Source: Dastarcus helophoroides (taxonomy: Eukaryota; Arthropoda; Insecta; Coleoptera; Bothrideridae). From it: a stretch of 64,000 bases of DNA. Under the pieces are notes generated by a model that was given only the letters and a program-made list of their open reading frames with translations, ran no database searches and was not told the DNA's origin. Made by a program: the position numbers and the translations under genes. Positions 33,730 through 46,380 of this stretch are shown here, in pieces (positions within the stretch are counted from its first letter, which is position 1; each line of letters opens with the position of its first letter). The stretch lies in the NCBI GenBank assembly GCA_028583605.1, contig CM053328.1:16179107-16243106 (forward strand). Reading direction: 5' to 3'.

Positions 33730-34350
33730 TAGCTTCAGTGGCGATAACTTTCTCGCGGAGTTTTACTCAGATGTAACATTCGCGAAACAAAAGCTGGAAA
33801 TCGGCTGCAGTCTCTCGGCGAAGCATAACAGACAAGCTCGCTGACTTAATTCATTAGAATTTCCTTTAAACATAACACGAAATAATACCCCAGCTAGTGA
33901 GTCAAGGTATGAACGGAATATTTAATGTGGAAATGCATTGTTTCGCGATTTAGTCTCCTGTGAAATTGAATAGTTCGCAAAACTTCACCGAGATGTTTAT
34001 TATAGACAATTATTATGGGAGCTTCCTGAGACTTTCTTCGCTGTTTATTTACATGAGTTTAACGCAGATATTCGGTAAGTACAACCCCTTTCAGCAACCT
34101 TTTGTTTTACAGTTGTTTGAGAATGAAACGCTACCGACATACGTGGTTTCAGTTTGCGCAGATTGTCATGACAATGAAACCATTAAGGTTTTCTGCTAAC
34201 GTTGTCGGAAAAATCCTCATAAAAGGGAGCAAAATTACCTGGTTGTTTCAGCAGGTGTGCCCGCATAGGAAGCGAGGTTTTATTAGACAGCTGCAAAGGT
34301 TATTAGTTATTTTCAGTCAGCAGTATCTAATAATTGCTTGGAAAATTTAG
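33730..34350. other. GC-richer single-copy island 5
   Basis: CpG-containing sequence with a plus-strand frame of 79 codons (33960-34199). CGGTAAGTAC at about 34073 resembles a splice donor. No known domain is seen. It may be a conserved element or exon remnant. Confidence 0.3.
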
Positions 34351-35770
34351 CTCTTCGGGCAATGTAAATACCTAATGGAAATTTGTTTAACGACGGCACA
34401 CACATGAATAAAAAGAAGTAGGCACTACCAGGCGAATTTTACTTACGAGTGCTTATCGACATAAATCGAAGCCTAGTTAATAGTGGGTAGTTTCGAGTGA
34501 TGGATATGCACGAACTTTTTTTCTGGCAGAAAGTTTATTGGTTGTATTTTATAGCAGGAATTGGCACAAAGAAAATAATAAAAAATCACTAAATTCATTA
34601 CAAAATACTTCTATAAGGGCTGGCTGACAATATGGCGTTACTTCTTAAAAGTCAATTTTAAGATTAAACATAGAAATTGTTAATCCTGTGAATGCACTTA
34701 TAAAATTAAAATGTAAATAATTTTGTTATGAAATTACTAAATAGTTTTGATTAATACAATGTGTACTATTGGGTATGAGATAACATCTATCTATCTTCGT
34801 TAGTAGTGGAGATAAAAAATCGGTTAAAAGTAGCAGTAGAAAACAACTGAATACTGATTTGTTCATATTTTATTAAGAAAAATGTATAGTCAGATTAAGA
34901 AAAAATCTTGAAATGTTTTTACTTGGTCGCTTAACCGCTGTACAGGGGCGTAGTTAGTTACTTTTTGCGTTGAATAATTTCTGAGACAGATATGGCAACT
35001 TTTTTTCCTAATAGACACCATATTGTTTCTTTTATTTTAGAATTAGGTTTTTCAACCATGTCATTCTACATCTAGTGGGAACACTGTACAATTATATGAC
35101 TGTAGAATCTCAGCTGGAATAGTGAGGAAATCAAAGTTTTAAAATACCACGACTTTATATTTTAAACCAAGATTTAAACTTCGTTTAATTTTAAAAGTGA
35201 AAACAGGGCTTTGAATTGGTTAAAACTAAAATGTGCTTGCAATGGCCAGGACATGACGGGTATAAAACCTTTGTCTATAATTAAACATTTTTAAAATAAC
35301 AAGTTTTAAAATTAGTGGAAATGACCTGATTTGATAAAAAATTGCTGGTCGTTCTGCTGCTTTTAAATTGTTGAAACTGTTTACAAATTTCGATAAATAT
35401 ACATTTGTGCAAAAAAAAAGTAATGAGCGTCAAGTTTGTTCCTTTAATTGACAGGGCAAATGCGAACATTTTGTAATTTTTCAGTTTATTTGTTTTTGTT
35501 TCTTTTTTTCTCAAGTGTATCTCATTTTCATAAAATTTAAGGTTTGGCATGAACTATTATGAGAAAGGTCTAAATTAATTAATTTTGATCCGTAAATTTA
35601 TGATCTATTAAACAAACTTCTCTAAAGCTTATCATTTCCGAGCTTCAAACTATTGGAGAGGTCCCAGTTACATGATGCTAACCATCTTTCCCTTTTATTA
35701 GCTTAGTCAAATTGTGCTGAAAAAAGCTTCTATCTTGCAAAAGGTCGGGCATTATTGCCAAAAGTATTGT
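34350..35770. other. AT-rich stretch, nothing recognised
   Basis: No terminal repeats and no motif-bearing ORF. A minus-strand frame at 35550-35281 is lysine- and asparagine-rich with no recognisable domain. Confidence 0.35.
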
Positions 35771-35779
35771 CTTTTTCAT

Positions 35780-36500
35780 TATCGTTGTTAAACACTACCA
35801 GGATCTTTGTTCAAGCTATCCAAAGAAGTATCTTTAGATTAGAGAACACTTCGGCCCCGATTTTCTGCAGCTGCAAGATCTGCTGCAGACTTTTTTTTAC
35901 AGATGCCTTCAATTAACTTGACTAATGAGCTGGATTCTTTAAGGTTGTAACGTGAGTTAGGTCTTGATTGCTACGTTTTCATTTTCCATTCCCATTCCAC
36001 AGGATCTTTTGCAATTTCAACCACGTTTGAACTTGATAATAAGTCCGGAATAAGTGGTGGTTGGCGGCAATCGAGCAAAGCTTAATTTATTTCTGGAGGC
36101 AGACTTGATAAAGTTGTAGCAATTTAAATCATCGAGTCTTTAGATACCTATATCATATCCAAATACAATACAGCTACAAAGGAACTTTCTCCAGTGTCAA
36201 CTTTTTTGCACGGGCTTGTGTCTGCCTGTGTAAAAATTGAAATATTTTAAATTTGGGACCTCTTAAGCATAGAGCAATTTTTTCCCATGCACATACTTAT
36301 ATATTGTGACATCAGTGTTTTTTTGCACTCTTGGTGCTTTTTGTACAGCATTTATGGGAAATCCATCAAAGGTTATTAAAATATTGTCTATATAGTAATT
36401 TCCAAGGTACTTTACGTATGTGTTAAATATCTCAGTCATGGAATTATTTTCTTTCCACGTGACTTTGTGCAGAAGTCTTCCGTCAAGTACCACAAATTGT
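35780..36500 (-). pseudogene. Remnant of a repetitive arthropod hypothetical-protein family
   Basis: The minus-strand frame at 36493-36263 reads DGRLLHKVTWKENNSMTEI and ILITFDGFP. From memory this resembles the LLHRVxW...VIVFDGYP blocks of multi-copy hypothetical proteins in arthropod genomes. Further downstream, other frames give NKLSFARLPPTTT near 36070, DPVEWEWKMK near 35990, and ASSLVKLIEGICKKK-like text near 35910, in the order expected for that family. Stops and frameshifts are frequent. The function of the family is not known to me. The similarity is recalled, not searched, and could be coincidental for the weaker blocks. Confidence 0.35.
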
Positions 36501-37228
36501 CAAATTTGGTGCCTTTAAATGCTTAACACAGTTCAGCGATGTCCAAAAAAGAGCTGGATGTTGACTTTGTTTCGGAAAAAAGTAAAATGAATTGTTATTA
36601 CTTTATTTAGTACAATGTTATGATTTTTTTTTAAGTTCTGTAACTCAAGTGAAAATGAGTTTAGAAAAAAACTTTGTACACCAAATTGTAGATCCATTCG
36701 TGCTTATTAGAAATAATAATGGCTATTGTTATGCTACGTCGCTTAGAAGAAAGTTATTTTCGTTAAATTAAAATAGTACCAAATTTTAATCTTTTTTTTA
36801 CAATTACGGATTAGGTACAGGGCTTCCAATATTAAAAACTTACCTTACTTCCAATAATATAAAAGAAAAATCAGCGTTACCCGACCTTTTGGAATGTAAA
36901 ATGAATAATTTAACTGAGCGTCAAAGCAAACACTCTTGTTTTAAATTTTTGCAAGATATATTCACTTTGATCAATTTTAAGATGTAGATTCCGAATCTGG
37001 TAACCAAAATTGTTTCTAACGAATCATTTTTAAGTTTTGAACTCGTTTATTGGCTAAACCAGCAAATAGGTAAATACAATTTTGTTTGGTATAAAAAACT
37101 AATTTTGCTTTAACATTTACGACATTTGTCATAAATGTGGCCAATAGATACATAACTATGTAAAAAAAATCAAAACTATTTTAAAGCGCTTTGTTAAAGA
37201 GAAAAGTTTATGGTAATTTGATCAATAT

Positions 37229-37572
37229 TGTTGCGCGTTATCGGTTCGAAAATTAAGACTTCTAGAATTGTAATCACTTTATTTCCAAACTGATTTCGGA
37301 TCGCTACAATTATAATTCATTTAACTAACCAACTGACTAATTAACTGACTAACCAACTAACTAACTCACTGTTTAATTAACTGACTGAGGAAAAGACGAC
37401 CGCGTATTTATAGGCTTCCGGTTTTTTAGAACGGAATCCGTATAAATAAGGCTTATCGTTTGTGGAAACATCTGGAGCGCTTATCTGCCGTATTAGCGCG
37501 GCCGCTTCCCATCATCAAATTTTTCTAGAGAATTCTTCACTAATACAAATTTTATAACTACATTTGGTTAAA
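37229..37572 (-). mobile_element. Solo LTR 2 (LTR family L)
   Basis: Starts TGTTGCGCGTTATCGG and ends near GGTTAAA, with imperfect 4-bp flanks ATAT and ATGT. It contains the family GCGCGGCCGC block, CGCGTATTTATAGG (inverted TATA region) and ACTTTATTTCC (inverted poly(A) signal). Confidence 0.75.
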
Positions 37573-38007
37573 ATGTTTAAAATAGCACACTTTCGCCTTT
37601 TTGTTCTTTCGCTAGTTTTTAAATTTCTCTCCCTTTCATAGCGATTAAGTTTTAACATAAACAATTTTAAATAGGGCCATATCTAATTAATTGTGATGCG
37701 CATATCTGCAAGCTGCTAAAAAAATGCTTTAAGGCTTATCGTGTCTTGTGTCCAACCTTCTAGTTTTCTCTCCCTTTCATAGTAACAAATCTTACCTTAG
37801 ATATTCTTAAAATGTATTTATTTTGCTTAATCTTATGTTGCAGATACCAAAACTGCTGACCAACATTTTTCTTAACTAATCATTTTTAAGGGGCAAGCTC
37901 ATTAATTGGACTAAATTTTTGAATTCGCAAATTAAATTCTGTCGATTTTAATTTTGCATCAACGTTCTCGTTGTGTGTAAAAAAATCAACGCGATTAAAG
38001 AGAGCTT

Positions 38008-38503
38008 ATTTTTTTTGGTGGAACGGACTGATCCTTGGTTATCTTTAAAAATTGAAATACAAATCTGGTCCCCTGAAACCAAGAAAGATTATAAAACACA
38101 ACAGAGATTGCTCTAACGCGTTTTGATAGCGAAGCTATCATCTTCAGAGAGATACTGTGTGTGATGCTTGTGAAAACTTAGTCATCCATAAGGCTGGAGA
38201 CAACCTTATGAATAGTTGCGCTGGGCTTTAGGCCACTCATCTCTGTTAAAAATAGTTAAGGTTAATAGATAAGTAAGTATGACTCTACGACGTGTATGAT
38301 TAGATGTAACTGCGTGGTCGAATGCGGTCAAGCATACACGAAATGAATATTCTTAGTATATAAGGGTTAATTTTAGGATTAGGTGTTAGTATCTCTCTGA
38401 AGACGATAGTGTAAGTATCGAAACACCTTAGAGCAACCTGCTGTTTTATTTTTTAATCTTTCTTGGTTTCAGCGGACAATATTTGTATTTCAATTTTTAA
38501 AAA
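38008..38503 (-). mobile_element. Palindromic repeat family, copy F, with 240-bp spacer
   Basis: The left arm is full length (GGTGGAACGGACTGATCC through TCTAACGCGTTTTGATAG to CTTCAGAGAGA). About 240 bp of other sequence follows (38153-38390), then the inverted arm (CTCTCTGAAGACGATAG to GTATTTCAATTTTT) lacking the GGACCAGTCCGTTCC end. It is the mirror image of copies D and G. The spacer has no recognised motif. Confidence 0.8.
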
Positions 38504-40039
38504 AGTTGATTAATATTCGAAATCGTACTTTTGTCTCTCCCTTTCATTGTGGCCAATTTTGACATAAATGATTACAAAGAGTGCCAAATTTGATAAACCC
38601 TTATCCGTAGATTTGTAAACAGCTGAAGAAGTTCCTCTAGACTTATTGTTTCCAAGGTAGAAACTCGAACTGTTCAAACTCATGCGATATTACTTTCCAG
38701 TTACCTTTACCTTGGAAATTTCATAGCAGACAAAACTTGCCTTGAATATATGTTTATAAAAGTATCTGTCCATTTTGGTCAACTTTGTCAAGTAAAATTC
38801 GAATTTTACAACCAAAATTGCTTTTCATTTATCGCTTTGAAGTTGCAAGTGCATTAATTGGATTAAACTCACGAATTTGTAAATAAAATTTTCTTGAACA
38901 TAATGTTATTCTAAAATTTATGAAATTCGCCACAAATACAGCCAATATGTAGGCAATTATGAGGTTTTGTTAAGGAGAAAAGTTGTCAGTAATATGATCA
39001 ATATTTGAAATTGTACTTTTTCACTTTTTGATGTTTGACTTCTTTATTTAGAAAAGCCCTCTTTAGAAATAAAAAGTTTACTCACTGAATTTTTTAAGAC
39101 AGTGGTTAATTTGTTTACTCATTAGAATGACATTTGAAATTGTAATTTTTGACTTTTTAATTTTTGGTTAGTTTTTAAGTGCTTCTTCCTTTTATAACAG
39201 TCTAGCTTTGGCTTAAATTGTCGCAAAAAATAATTGAATAAATGAATTCTGAGCCGCAGATTTCTAGCCAAATTGCTTTAACGCTTAAAGTTCTTAAGTT
39301 ACAGTGCCCCGAATAGTCCAGGTAAAAGATTTTACATTATTAGTGTCTCTCCCTTTCACATTAACTGCATTTGGACATAAATATTTACAAAACATATTTA
39401 ATTCAATTAAATTTGTTAGCAAAATTTCTATATTTTGTACGATTTTAACGTTACGGAGACCGACATGGACTAAATAATAACGCGATTCCCATTTTTTGAA
39501 TCTCTCTCCCTTACATAGCAACCACCTTTTGCCTTAAATAACTACAAAATATATTGATTGCGATTAATTTTGTTAAATTCATATTTGCTGACTATATGAT
39601 CCTATCTGAGGCAGCTTTTAAGTTATAGCTACCTTAATGGTCTAAATAGCATGATTTCCTCTTTCAGAGTGTCTCTCTCTTGCATAGCACCCACTGTGTG
39701 AAGTAAATGGTCACGAAGTATTTCTAATGCATTTAAACTTAAAACACAGAATCCATATTTGTTAACCAAACTGTCTTATGTTTTGCAGTTTTTTGGTTAC
39801 ATGGTTCTAAATGGCTGCAATAGCAATAGCATTTCAACTTTTGGATGTTCCTTTCTCTCGTAGCGACCAAGTTTTGGCATACATGATTATATAATATTAC
39901 ATATTACAATTATTCTAAGACATAAATTACATATTTGTTAATCACATTGTCTTATATCTAACAGTTTTTGAGTAACAGCGTGGTGAATAGTTGAAATAAT
40001 TTCGGCTTTTAGGTTTTTACGCAAATGATTTGAAAGTAT

Positions 40040-40337
40040 TGTAAGGTTTAAGGAACTCTCTAGAAATATTTGATAATTTGAAACGGCTGCGAGAATGAAT
40101 CATACAGCAGATAAGCGTTCTAGACGTTTCCGCAAGCGATAGATCTTACCTGCACGGAATTCCTTTCTAGAAATCGGAACGATACGTATAAATACGCGGT
40201 CGTTTTTCCCTTAGTAGTCAGTTAGTCAGATTGTCTGATAGTTAAGTGAATTCTAAGTAGTAGTGTTCCGAAATAAGTTTGAAATACAGTATTTACAATT
40301 CACGAAATTTTAATTTTCGAACCGATTACGCGCAACA
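40040..40337 (+). mobile_element. Solo LTR 3 (LTR family L)
   Basis: TGTAAGG to GCGCAACA, flanked by GTAT and GTAC (3 of 4). It contains CAGCAGATAAGCGTTCTAG, a GTATAAATACGCGG TATA region and a CAGTTAGTCAG leader. Confidence 0.78.
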
Positions 40338-40446
40338 GTACATTTAAAGCACTTAATGTTGAAACGCAGAATCCATATTTTCTAACCCAAGTGTCTAAAT
40401 TTTCTAGATTTTCATGTTGTAGTGTTCTAACTGGTTGAAATAGTAT

Positions 40447-40764
40447 TGTAACAAAAAGTAATTAAAAAGTTTAGTTGAGGATTTTCTAAAAAATTTGATA
40501 AGGGAAAGCGGCAGCGATAATAAATCAAACGGCAGATAAGCGCTCCAGAAATTTCGGCAAACGATAAGTCTGATCTGCCAAATCCTTCTAGAACCCGGAC
40601 CGGGACCTATATAAGGCGGTGACTTTTCCCTCAGTTAGTTAGTTAGTTAGTTATTTCCTTAAACACTGTTACTAAATTGCAATTGCAGTGTTCCGAGTTC
40701 AGTTTTGAAATAAAGTGCTTACAATTCAGCAAGTGTTAATCATTCGAACCGATAACGCGCAACA
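40447..40764 (+). mobile_element. Solo LTR 4 (LTR family L), perfect 4-bp TSD
   Basis: TGTAACAAAA to GCGCAACA (318 bp) with perfect GTAT flanks (40443-40446, 40765-40768). A TATA-like CTATATAAGG lies at 40608-40617, (AGTT)n follows, and AATAAA is at 40709-40714. The ends TGTAAC...CAACA and 4-bp TSD fit a Ty3/gypsy- or BEL-like LTR. No internal region remains, so it is a solo LTR left by recombination. Confidence 0.85.
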
Positions 40765-42589
40765 GTATGATTTTCACTTTTTGGGTGCCTCTCTCTATCT
40801 TAACAGTTACATTGACGTAAATGTTTACAAAGTATATTGAAAGCAATTAATCTTAAACTGTAGAATCCGTATTTGCTAACCAAAACGTTTCATATTTCAT
40901 TGTTCGTTGAAGTAGCCTGGTTTTTATTTTTGGGTGCCTCTCCCTCCTTCAGCTTTTACATTTTTCCATAAATAAATGCAAAGAATATTTCAAGTTATCA
41001 ATTTTGAGACGGAGAATCCATATTTGCTAACCAAAATGTCTTATGTTTTAGGGTTTTCATTTTATAGTGCCATAATTGGCTAAAGTAGTATGATTTCCAC
41101 TTTTTCAATATCTTTCCCTTCCACATTGGAATTCGATCCCGGTCCTTATTTCTAATCGCGGCATTTCGGTATTATATTTGGTCAATCCCGAAACCCCGGT
41201 ATAATTTTGTTGTTAAGTACGAATAAAAGAGAACAAAATTTTATACAAGTCAGATTTTTAATTGACAAATCAAAATTTAGACAGCAATCAAGGTAATCGA
41301 AATTTAGACAAAAATCAATAATTTTCCTTACTCTTCTAACTAATCAGGCTCACTAGACCAGTTTATACTATAAATATTTTTTTTAATATCTCTTTAAACT
41401 TACATAAATTGAAAAAATCTTTGCGACTAACTATGAAAATAACCTTTGAAAATTCTCTTTTAACATAAACCGATGAGTTTCATTTAACTCGCTACAGTAG
41501 CTAACGAAAAGCAAAAAGTATTTAAAAATAATATAAACCAATAAAATTTCTATTAACTATAAAAGAACTAAGTTAACAAAAACATTCTAATTTGAATTAC
41601 GAAAATATGATCTGATAAGTAACAGCGTCAATAAGCTTTTTAGTTCAAAATAAAAAAAGTTTTATTTCAAGCATGCATAGCAACGTCGGTGGTTTAATTT
41701 ATGACACTTCCGCGTAGAATCCATATTTTGTAACAAAAGTGTCCGAGGTTTGACCGCTTTTAGATGATAATGCCTTAACTCGTTAAAATAGCTTGATTTC
41801 CACTTTTTGGGAGTGTCTTCCTGCCCATAACAATCAAGTTTTACTGTCAGTTACTTTAAAGTATACTTGTTTAGTTGATTTTATGACCTAGAATCAATAC
41901 TTGTTAAGCAAATTGTTCTACAATATCTCGGTTTTGAGTTTCAACTCCGCAAATGTGCAAAACGCCATAATTTTGGTTTAGGCATATCGGCCTTTTATGG
42001 TAAATAAATTGTAATGTAAATAATAGCAAAGTATGTCTAGCTTACAATTAGTCCACTTTGGAACGCAGAACCGATATTTGCTAACGAAATTTTTCTACGC
42101 ATTTCCAATATCAAGCAGCAGTTCCTCAAATGGGTGAATTCTGTAGTAACCAGATTTGGATATAAATAACAATTGTAAAATATGACGAATGCTAATTTCA
42201 TGGTAAAAATTTTGTATTAGTAAATCAGAGCGCTCAATAGCTTGACGTTTTTAATCTACAACTTCCCAAATTGTTTCAAAAACATGAATTTACAAATTAA
42301 ATACTGCCGAATGTATTGTGACTGCTTTAACTTCCAAAGCCATGAAACTCGTCATAAGTATGCCCAAAGATGGACATGATATGAAATGAAATTAGAGCCT
42401 TACGAAAATATTTTTCAAATATTTTTCTGGAGCAAAATTGATCACGTTCCTAACCAATAATTTTTAATTTCTTTGAATTTTCGCTTTTATTACCTAGTGT
42501 TCGATGATCAAAAAAATCATTCGAAAAAACCGGGTTTCATTTTGATTTTTTTCCAATTGATATATTGCTGATGCAGTGGAATTTTTTCA

Positions 42590-43090
42590 CTAAATTACGC
42601 CGGGACCACCAATATGCCCCGACTAATTGTGACACAGCCCGTCGAAGTCCAAATTAGCCGTGGCAAGACAAATTTGCGCCGTATAATTGGTTATAAAAGT
42701 TTACCGAGCAAAACAAATGAGAATTTTATCTCTCATCGGGGCGAATTCAAATCGATAAACATTATTTATTGGTAACGTCGCTTCCTACAAGGCTAATTTA
42801 CAATTTATTTCAATCATAATTTATCGAAGATCTAGAGACGATTTTTGAAATTTTTAACGCCTGTTAAATAATTCACATTGGTTTAGATACCGGCAATATT
42901 GACAATTCAAGAAAAGTTATGGCTCATAGCTGTCATGTGAACGAAATGAAATATTCCGGAACGGTGTCGGGAAATCTCAGAAATTGGTGGAATATTGAAA
43001 AATGTGCGTTTATTTGTCTCGTACTTCGGTTGAGAATAAGGAGAAGGAACCGGGCTTTTCGTGTCAGTTAACAAAAGGTTTGTACTTATA
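42590..43090. other. GC-richer single-copy island 6
   Basis: CpG-containing segment between the 36.7-42.6 kb array and the 43.2 kb array. No convincing ORF. It contains AT-type homeodomain cores such as CTAATTG and CTAATTTAC. Confidence 0.3.
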
Positions 43091-44279
43091 TCCCCCGTTT
43101 TGTAGGTAAATTCGAAGCTACTAGGGCACCAATATTAAAAGTTTTTATTGCTTTCTTATCCCAACTTTGCTCCTTTAAAGCATTTCAAGCTTTCAAGTAG
43201 TTTCAAATCTATTTTAACTCTAACTGTTTGAAAAAGAAATAGTGACTGAACCATTCTCAAATTCCTTTTCTATTGTCAGCAAACTTCTGAAAAAAATATA
43301 GTGATGCAGATCGTTTACTTGTTTGAAAAGTTGTGTGCATTAAAATGATGCCCAAATCATTAATTTATGTTCGTTAATAAAGTTTCGAAGAAAAAAGTAG
43401 TGGGGAAAAAATTATTAAATTATTTATTCACTTGAGCAAACTTTTAAAATGTAAATATTGAATTCTTAATTTGTTCATTTATATTTCTAAATAAATTTTT
43501 AAATAGTGACACAAAAATTTTAAAATCTTTTGTTAGAAAAATGTTCTAAATAAAGTGCAAATAAAAGAATAACTGAATAGTCTAGAAATCTAAATCATCT
43601 TTCCCAGAACAAAGCAGTTATTATACATATAGTTCATTTACTTATATAGACATCCAAATGAAGCAAAAAAACAGAACTCCTAATTAATTCATCTAGAAAC
43701 TCATATAATTTTTTCTAGAAAAAAAGAGTGACAAAAAAATATCGCTTACTTGGAAAGTAGTGCAACTGTAGTACATATAAATTATGCTGATTTTATTTAT
43801 TTACGTACTTAAATTCGTCTATTGACAATGACCTAGAAATGAAACATAAATAAAATAATACTCAATTTATTTATCTAGAAATCCAAATAACCATTCCTGG
43901 AAAGAAATAGTGATCAAAAAATTAAAGAAATTGTTTACTTACAACAAAAGTTTTACAATTTTATGCTGATTTCGTTCATCTATACATACTCAAATAAATG
44001 TCTTAGAAAAAAAATAATCAGTATTCCAAAACCGTTCATTCACATGGAACAACTTTTAACTTTTAATAACTTTCATGTGAAAAACTTTCCAAAAAATAAA
44101 TGATAACGCAAAACCATTCGCAAGTCATTAATTTGCCTAGAGGAACTTAATACAAATAAAACAATGCCTAACTTATTCCTAAAGGAATCAAAGCCAAAAA
44201 TATTCTCTCATTGGTCATTTACTTGAGAAGCTGACCATCTGATGTACAACTAAAATGTGCTGACTTTATTTCTATATGA

Positions 44280-45985
44280 ACCTCTTGAAACCTGGAATGC
44301 TCAAGTCCCCAGTCCCAAAACAAGTCTGTCTCCAGTAAATCTTGGTCCAGCAAAAAATATGTGCTCAGGCTGTCTCTTGCAAAAATAACGCATATCGTCT
44401 TTGAAGAAATAATCCCTCAGTCGAGACTTGGACCACCTTTGTAAATGCACGAAATGTTTGTATGCCGGTTATTGACAAGGCAAAAAGAGATTTTTATCGT
44501 AAAATGCGCCAGATGCTAATTAACTGTCCGAACGGTTACAGGTCCTTTTAAGGATTTGCAAAGTCGATTGAAAGGAATTTTACATCTTCAAATTGTCCAC
44601 TTTTACTCGATAACAACAACAATATTGCGACAATGTCCAAGGAAAAGGCTGACCTGCTAGCCTTAATGTTTCCTGAAAATTTCAACCTTGATTCTTAAAA
44701 CACAGAACCTCCTATTCTTCATAAGGTGTGCACTTCGATGCCTGACGTTGTTTTCAGACAACGCACAATCGGGAAGATCCTCGTCGAGCTCGACACATCG
44801 AAAGCTTCTGGCCTTGATGGTATCTTCGCTGTTGTTCTTAAGCAGTGCGCTCCAAAATTGACTCCTGTCCTAAGCAAATTGTTTACACTCTCTTGAGATC
44901 TGCTAGGATGCAGCCTGTTCCCAAAAAAAGGAAAAAGAAATCTTGCTAACAACTATCGCCCTATATCGTTGTTGCCCATTATATCTAAAGCGATGGAAAA
45001 GGTTATTAACATCGAGCAAACTTCTGAAAAATTCAGTTACGCAGATGATAGTAGCCTGGAGTCATCTTTTTTTCCGACAAAGCATTATCCGTCGTTGCTT
45101 CAGATCGACTAAGGGAACAGCAGATACGGATGAATAATTGGGATCTCAAAATCATTGTGGAATGAAGTCGAACTAGATTTAGTCGACTTAAACGCCTCAA
45201 AAACTTAGGCCGCGGCTTTCTCAAAGAAAACAGCAAGGGATAATGCAACAAACATCCTCATAGACGGTAAAATCCTCATATGGAATTTAATTTGTCTATT
45301 CTAGAAGTAAATGTCAGCACTAACTTCTCTTGGGACGATCATGTGCGCGCTGTTGCCAAATCCGCCTCTCAGAAGCTAGGCTTTCTTTTTAGAGCTAAAA
45401 AGTACTTCACAACTCATCAGTTACACAATATACAAAGCTCAAGTAAGGCCAACAGTAGAATACTATTCTTATTTTTGGAGTTTAGTCCCAAAGCCCACTT
45501 TAGCTTTTTTGGATTCAGTTCAAAGAAGAGCCATTGGCCTAATTGATGAAAGAGTTTGACCGATTCTCTGAAAACATTATATCACAGGCGGATAGTTGGT
45601 GATTTATCTCTTTTCTACAAGTACTTTCATGGGAGACACTCACAGAAACTAATATGATTGATCCCCCAAGGGCAAGATTTTTCAGACATACAAGACAGTT
45701 GGAGATAGCTAATTCCTGTGCGGTCCAACTTGACACAGTAAGGACTTCTGTCTACTGAGACTTTTCTATAGAACTTCCAAGCTATGGAACTCGTTACCGA
45801 ACAAAATTTTTTCTTCCTCTCTTTGTTTAGGAAGGCGGCTCATCGCCATCTATCCTTGTTTCCGCATCTTACTCGCGGTGCTTTAAAAGAAAATAGGGCT
45901 CTCCTTTGCGAGTGGATTGAACATAAAAGAAAACCTAAATATTTTTTTAAGAAGTATTTGTATAGTGAATAAAATTCTAAAATCG
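44280..45985 (+). pseudogene. CR1-like LINE, reverse transcriptase remnant
   Basis: Plus-strand text, in several frames: AKRDFYRKMRQM near 44490, SKEKADLLALMFPENFNLDS near 44640, ILVELDTSKASGLDGIFAVV near 44790, and KKGKRNLANNYRPISLLP near 44930. It then jumps to FSYADDSSLESSFF at about 45040. This is an internal deletion removing the RT segment between the NNYRPIS and YADD motifs. AVAKSASQKLGFLFRAKKYF follows at 45345 and TSKLWNSLPNKIFSSSL at 45775. Order and wording match CR1-type LINEs common in insects. Several stops are present. It is followed by a stem-loop and a (CCTAA)n tract that probably form its 3' terminus. Confidence 0.85.
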
Positions 45986-46015
45986 TCGATATTCTTGGAA
46001 TACATTTTATTTAAA

Positions 46016-46041
46016 ATATGTACTTCTAAAAAAGTACATAT
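46016..46041 (+). repeat. 10-bp perfect stem-loop at LINE 3' end
   Basis: ATATGTACTT (46016-46025), a 6-base loop and AAGTACATAT (46032-46041) form a perfect stem just before the (CCTAA)n tract. 3' stem-loops are known recognition features of CR1-type and some other LINE reverse transcriptases. The role here is inferred. Confidence 0.6.
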
Positions 46042-46049
46042 CTAATTTA

Positions 46050-46225
46050 ACCTAACCTAACCTAACCTAACCTAACCTAACCTAACCTAACCTAACCTAA
46101 CCTAACCTAACCTAACCTAACCTAACCTAACCTAACCTAACCTAACCTAACCTAACCTAACCTAACCTAACCTAACCTAATCTAACCTAACCTAATCTAA
46201 CAACCTAACCTAACCTAGCCTAACC
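46050..46225 (+). repeat. Interstitial telomere-like (CCTAA)n tract
   Basis: Twenty-six perfect CCTAA units (46051-46180) are followed by about nine with TCTAA, CAACCTAA and CTAGCC variants. CCTAA is the complement of TTAGG, the ancestral insect telomeric repeat. Flanking degenerate array continues on the far side, so this is not a chromosome end. It abuts the CR1-like LINE 3' stem-loop. Confidence 0.95.
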
Positions 46226-46380
46226 AAAACATGTCCAAATTGCTCTTTGAATTGAAAGTTAAAATAAAAGGGCACTTAATACAGTTACCTAGAAACTTAA
46301 ACAATCTTTCCTAAAAAGAAATGATGGTTAAAAATACTTAAATGGATGACTTGGAAATGTGTTTTATTGTAGTATCTATA

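Larger units (their letters stand above)
36700..42560. repeat. Degenerate 150-180-bp tandem array (TCTCTCCCTTTCATAGC family)
   Basis: Units carry GTGTCTCTCCCTTTCATAGC, then CATAAATGATTACAAAGTAT, then AGAATCCATATTTGCTAACC, then TCTTATGTTTTACAGTTTT. They appear near 37625, 37760, 38540, 39345, 39500, 39670, 39850, 40785, 40935, 41105 and 41810. Neighbouring units are 150-180 bp apart. Divergence is high, so the array is old. It is interrupted by LTRs 2-4 and palindromic copy F. Confidence 0.7.

Noticed and set aside
37229..40764. LTRs at 37229 and 40447 as the two ends of one LTR retrotransposon
   Set aside because: They are in opposite orientation, each has its own TSD, and the interval contains degenerate satellite units rather than gag-pol.
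46050..46225. (CCTAA)n tract as a true chromosome end
   Set aside because: The degenerate array and other elements continue on both sides, and the tract directly follows a LINE 3' end, so it is interstitial.
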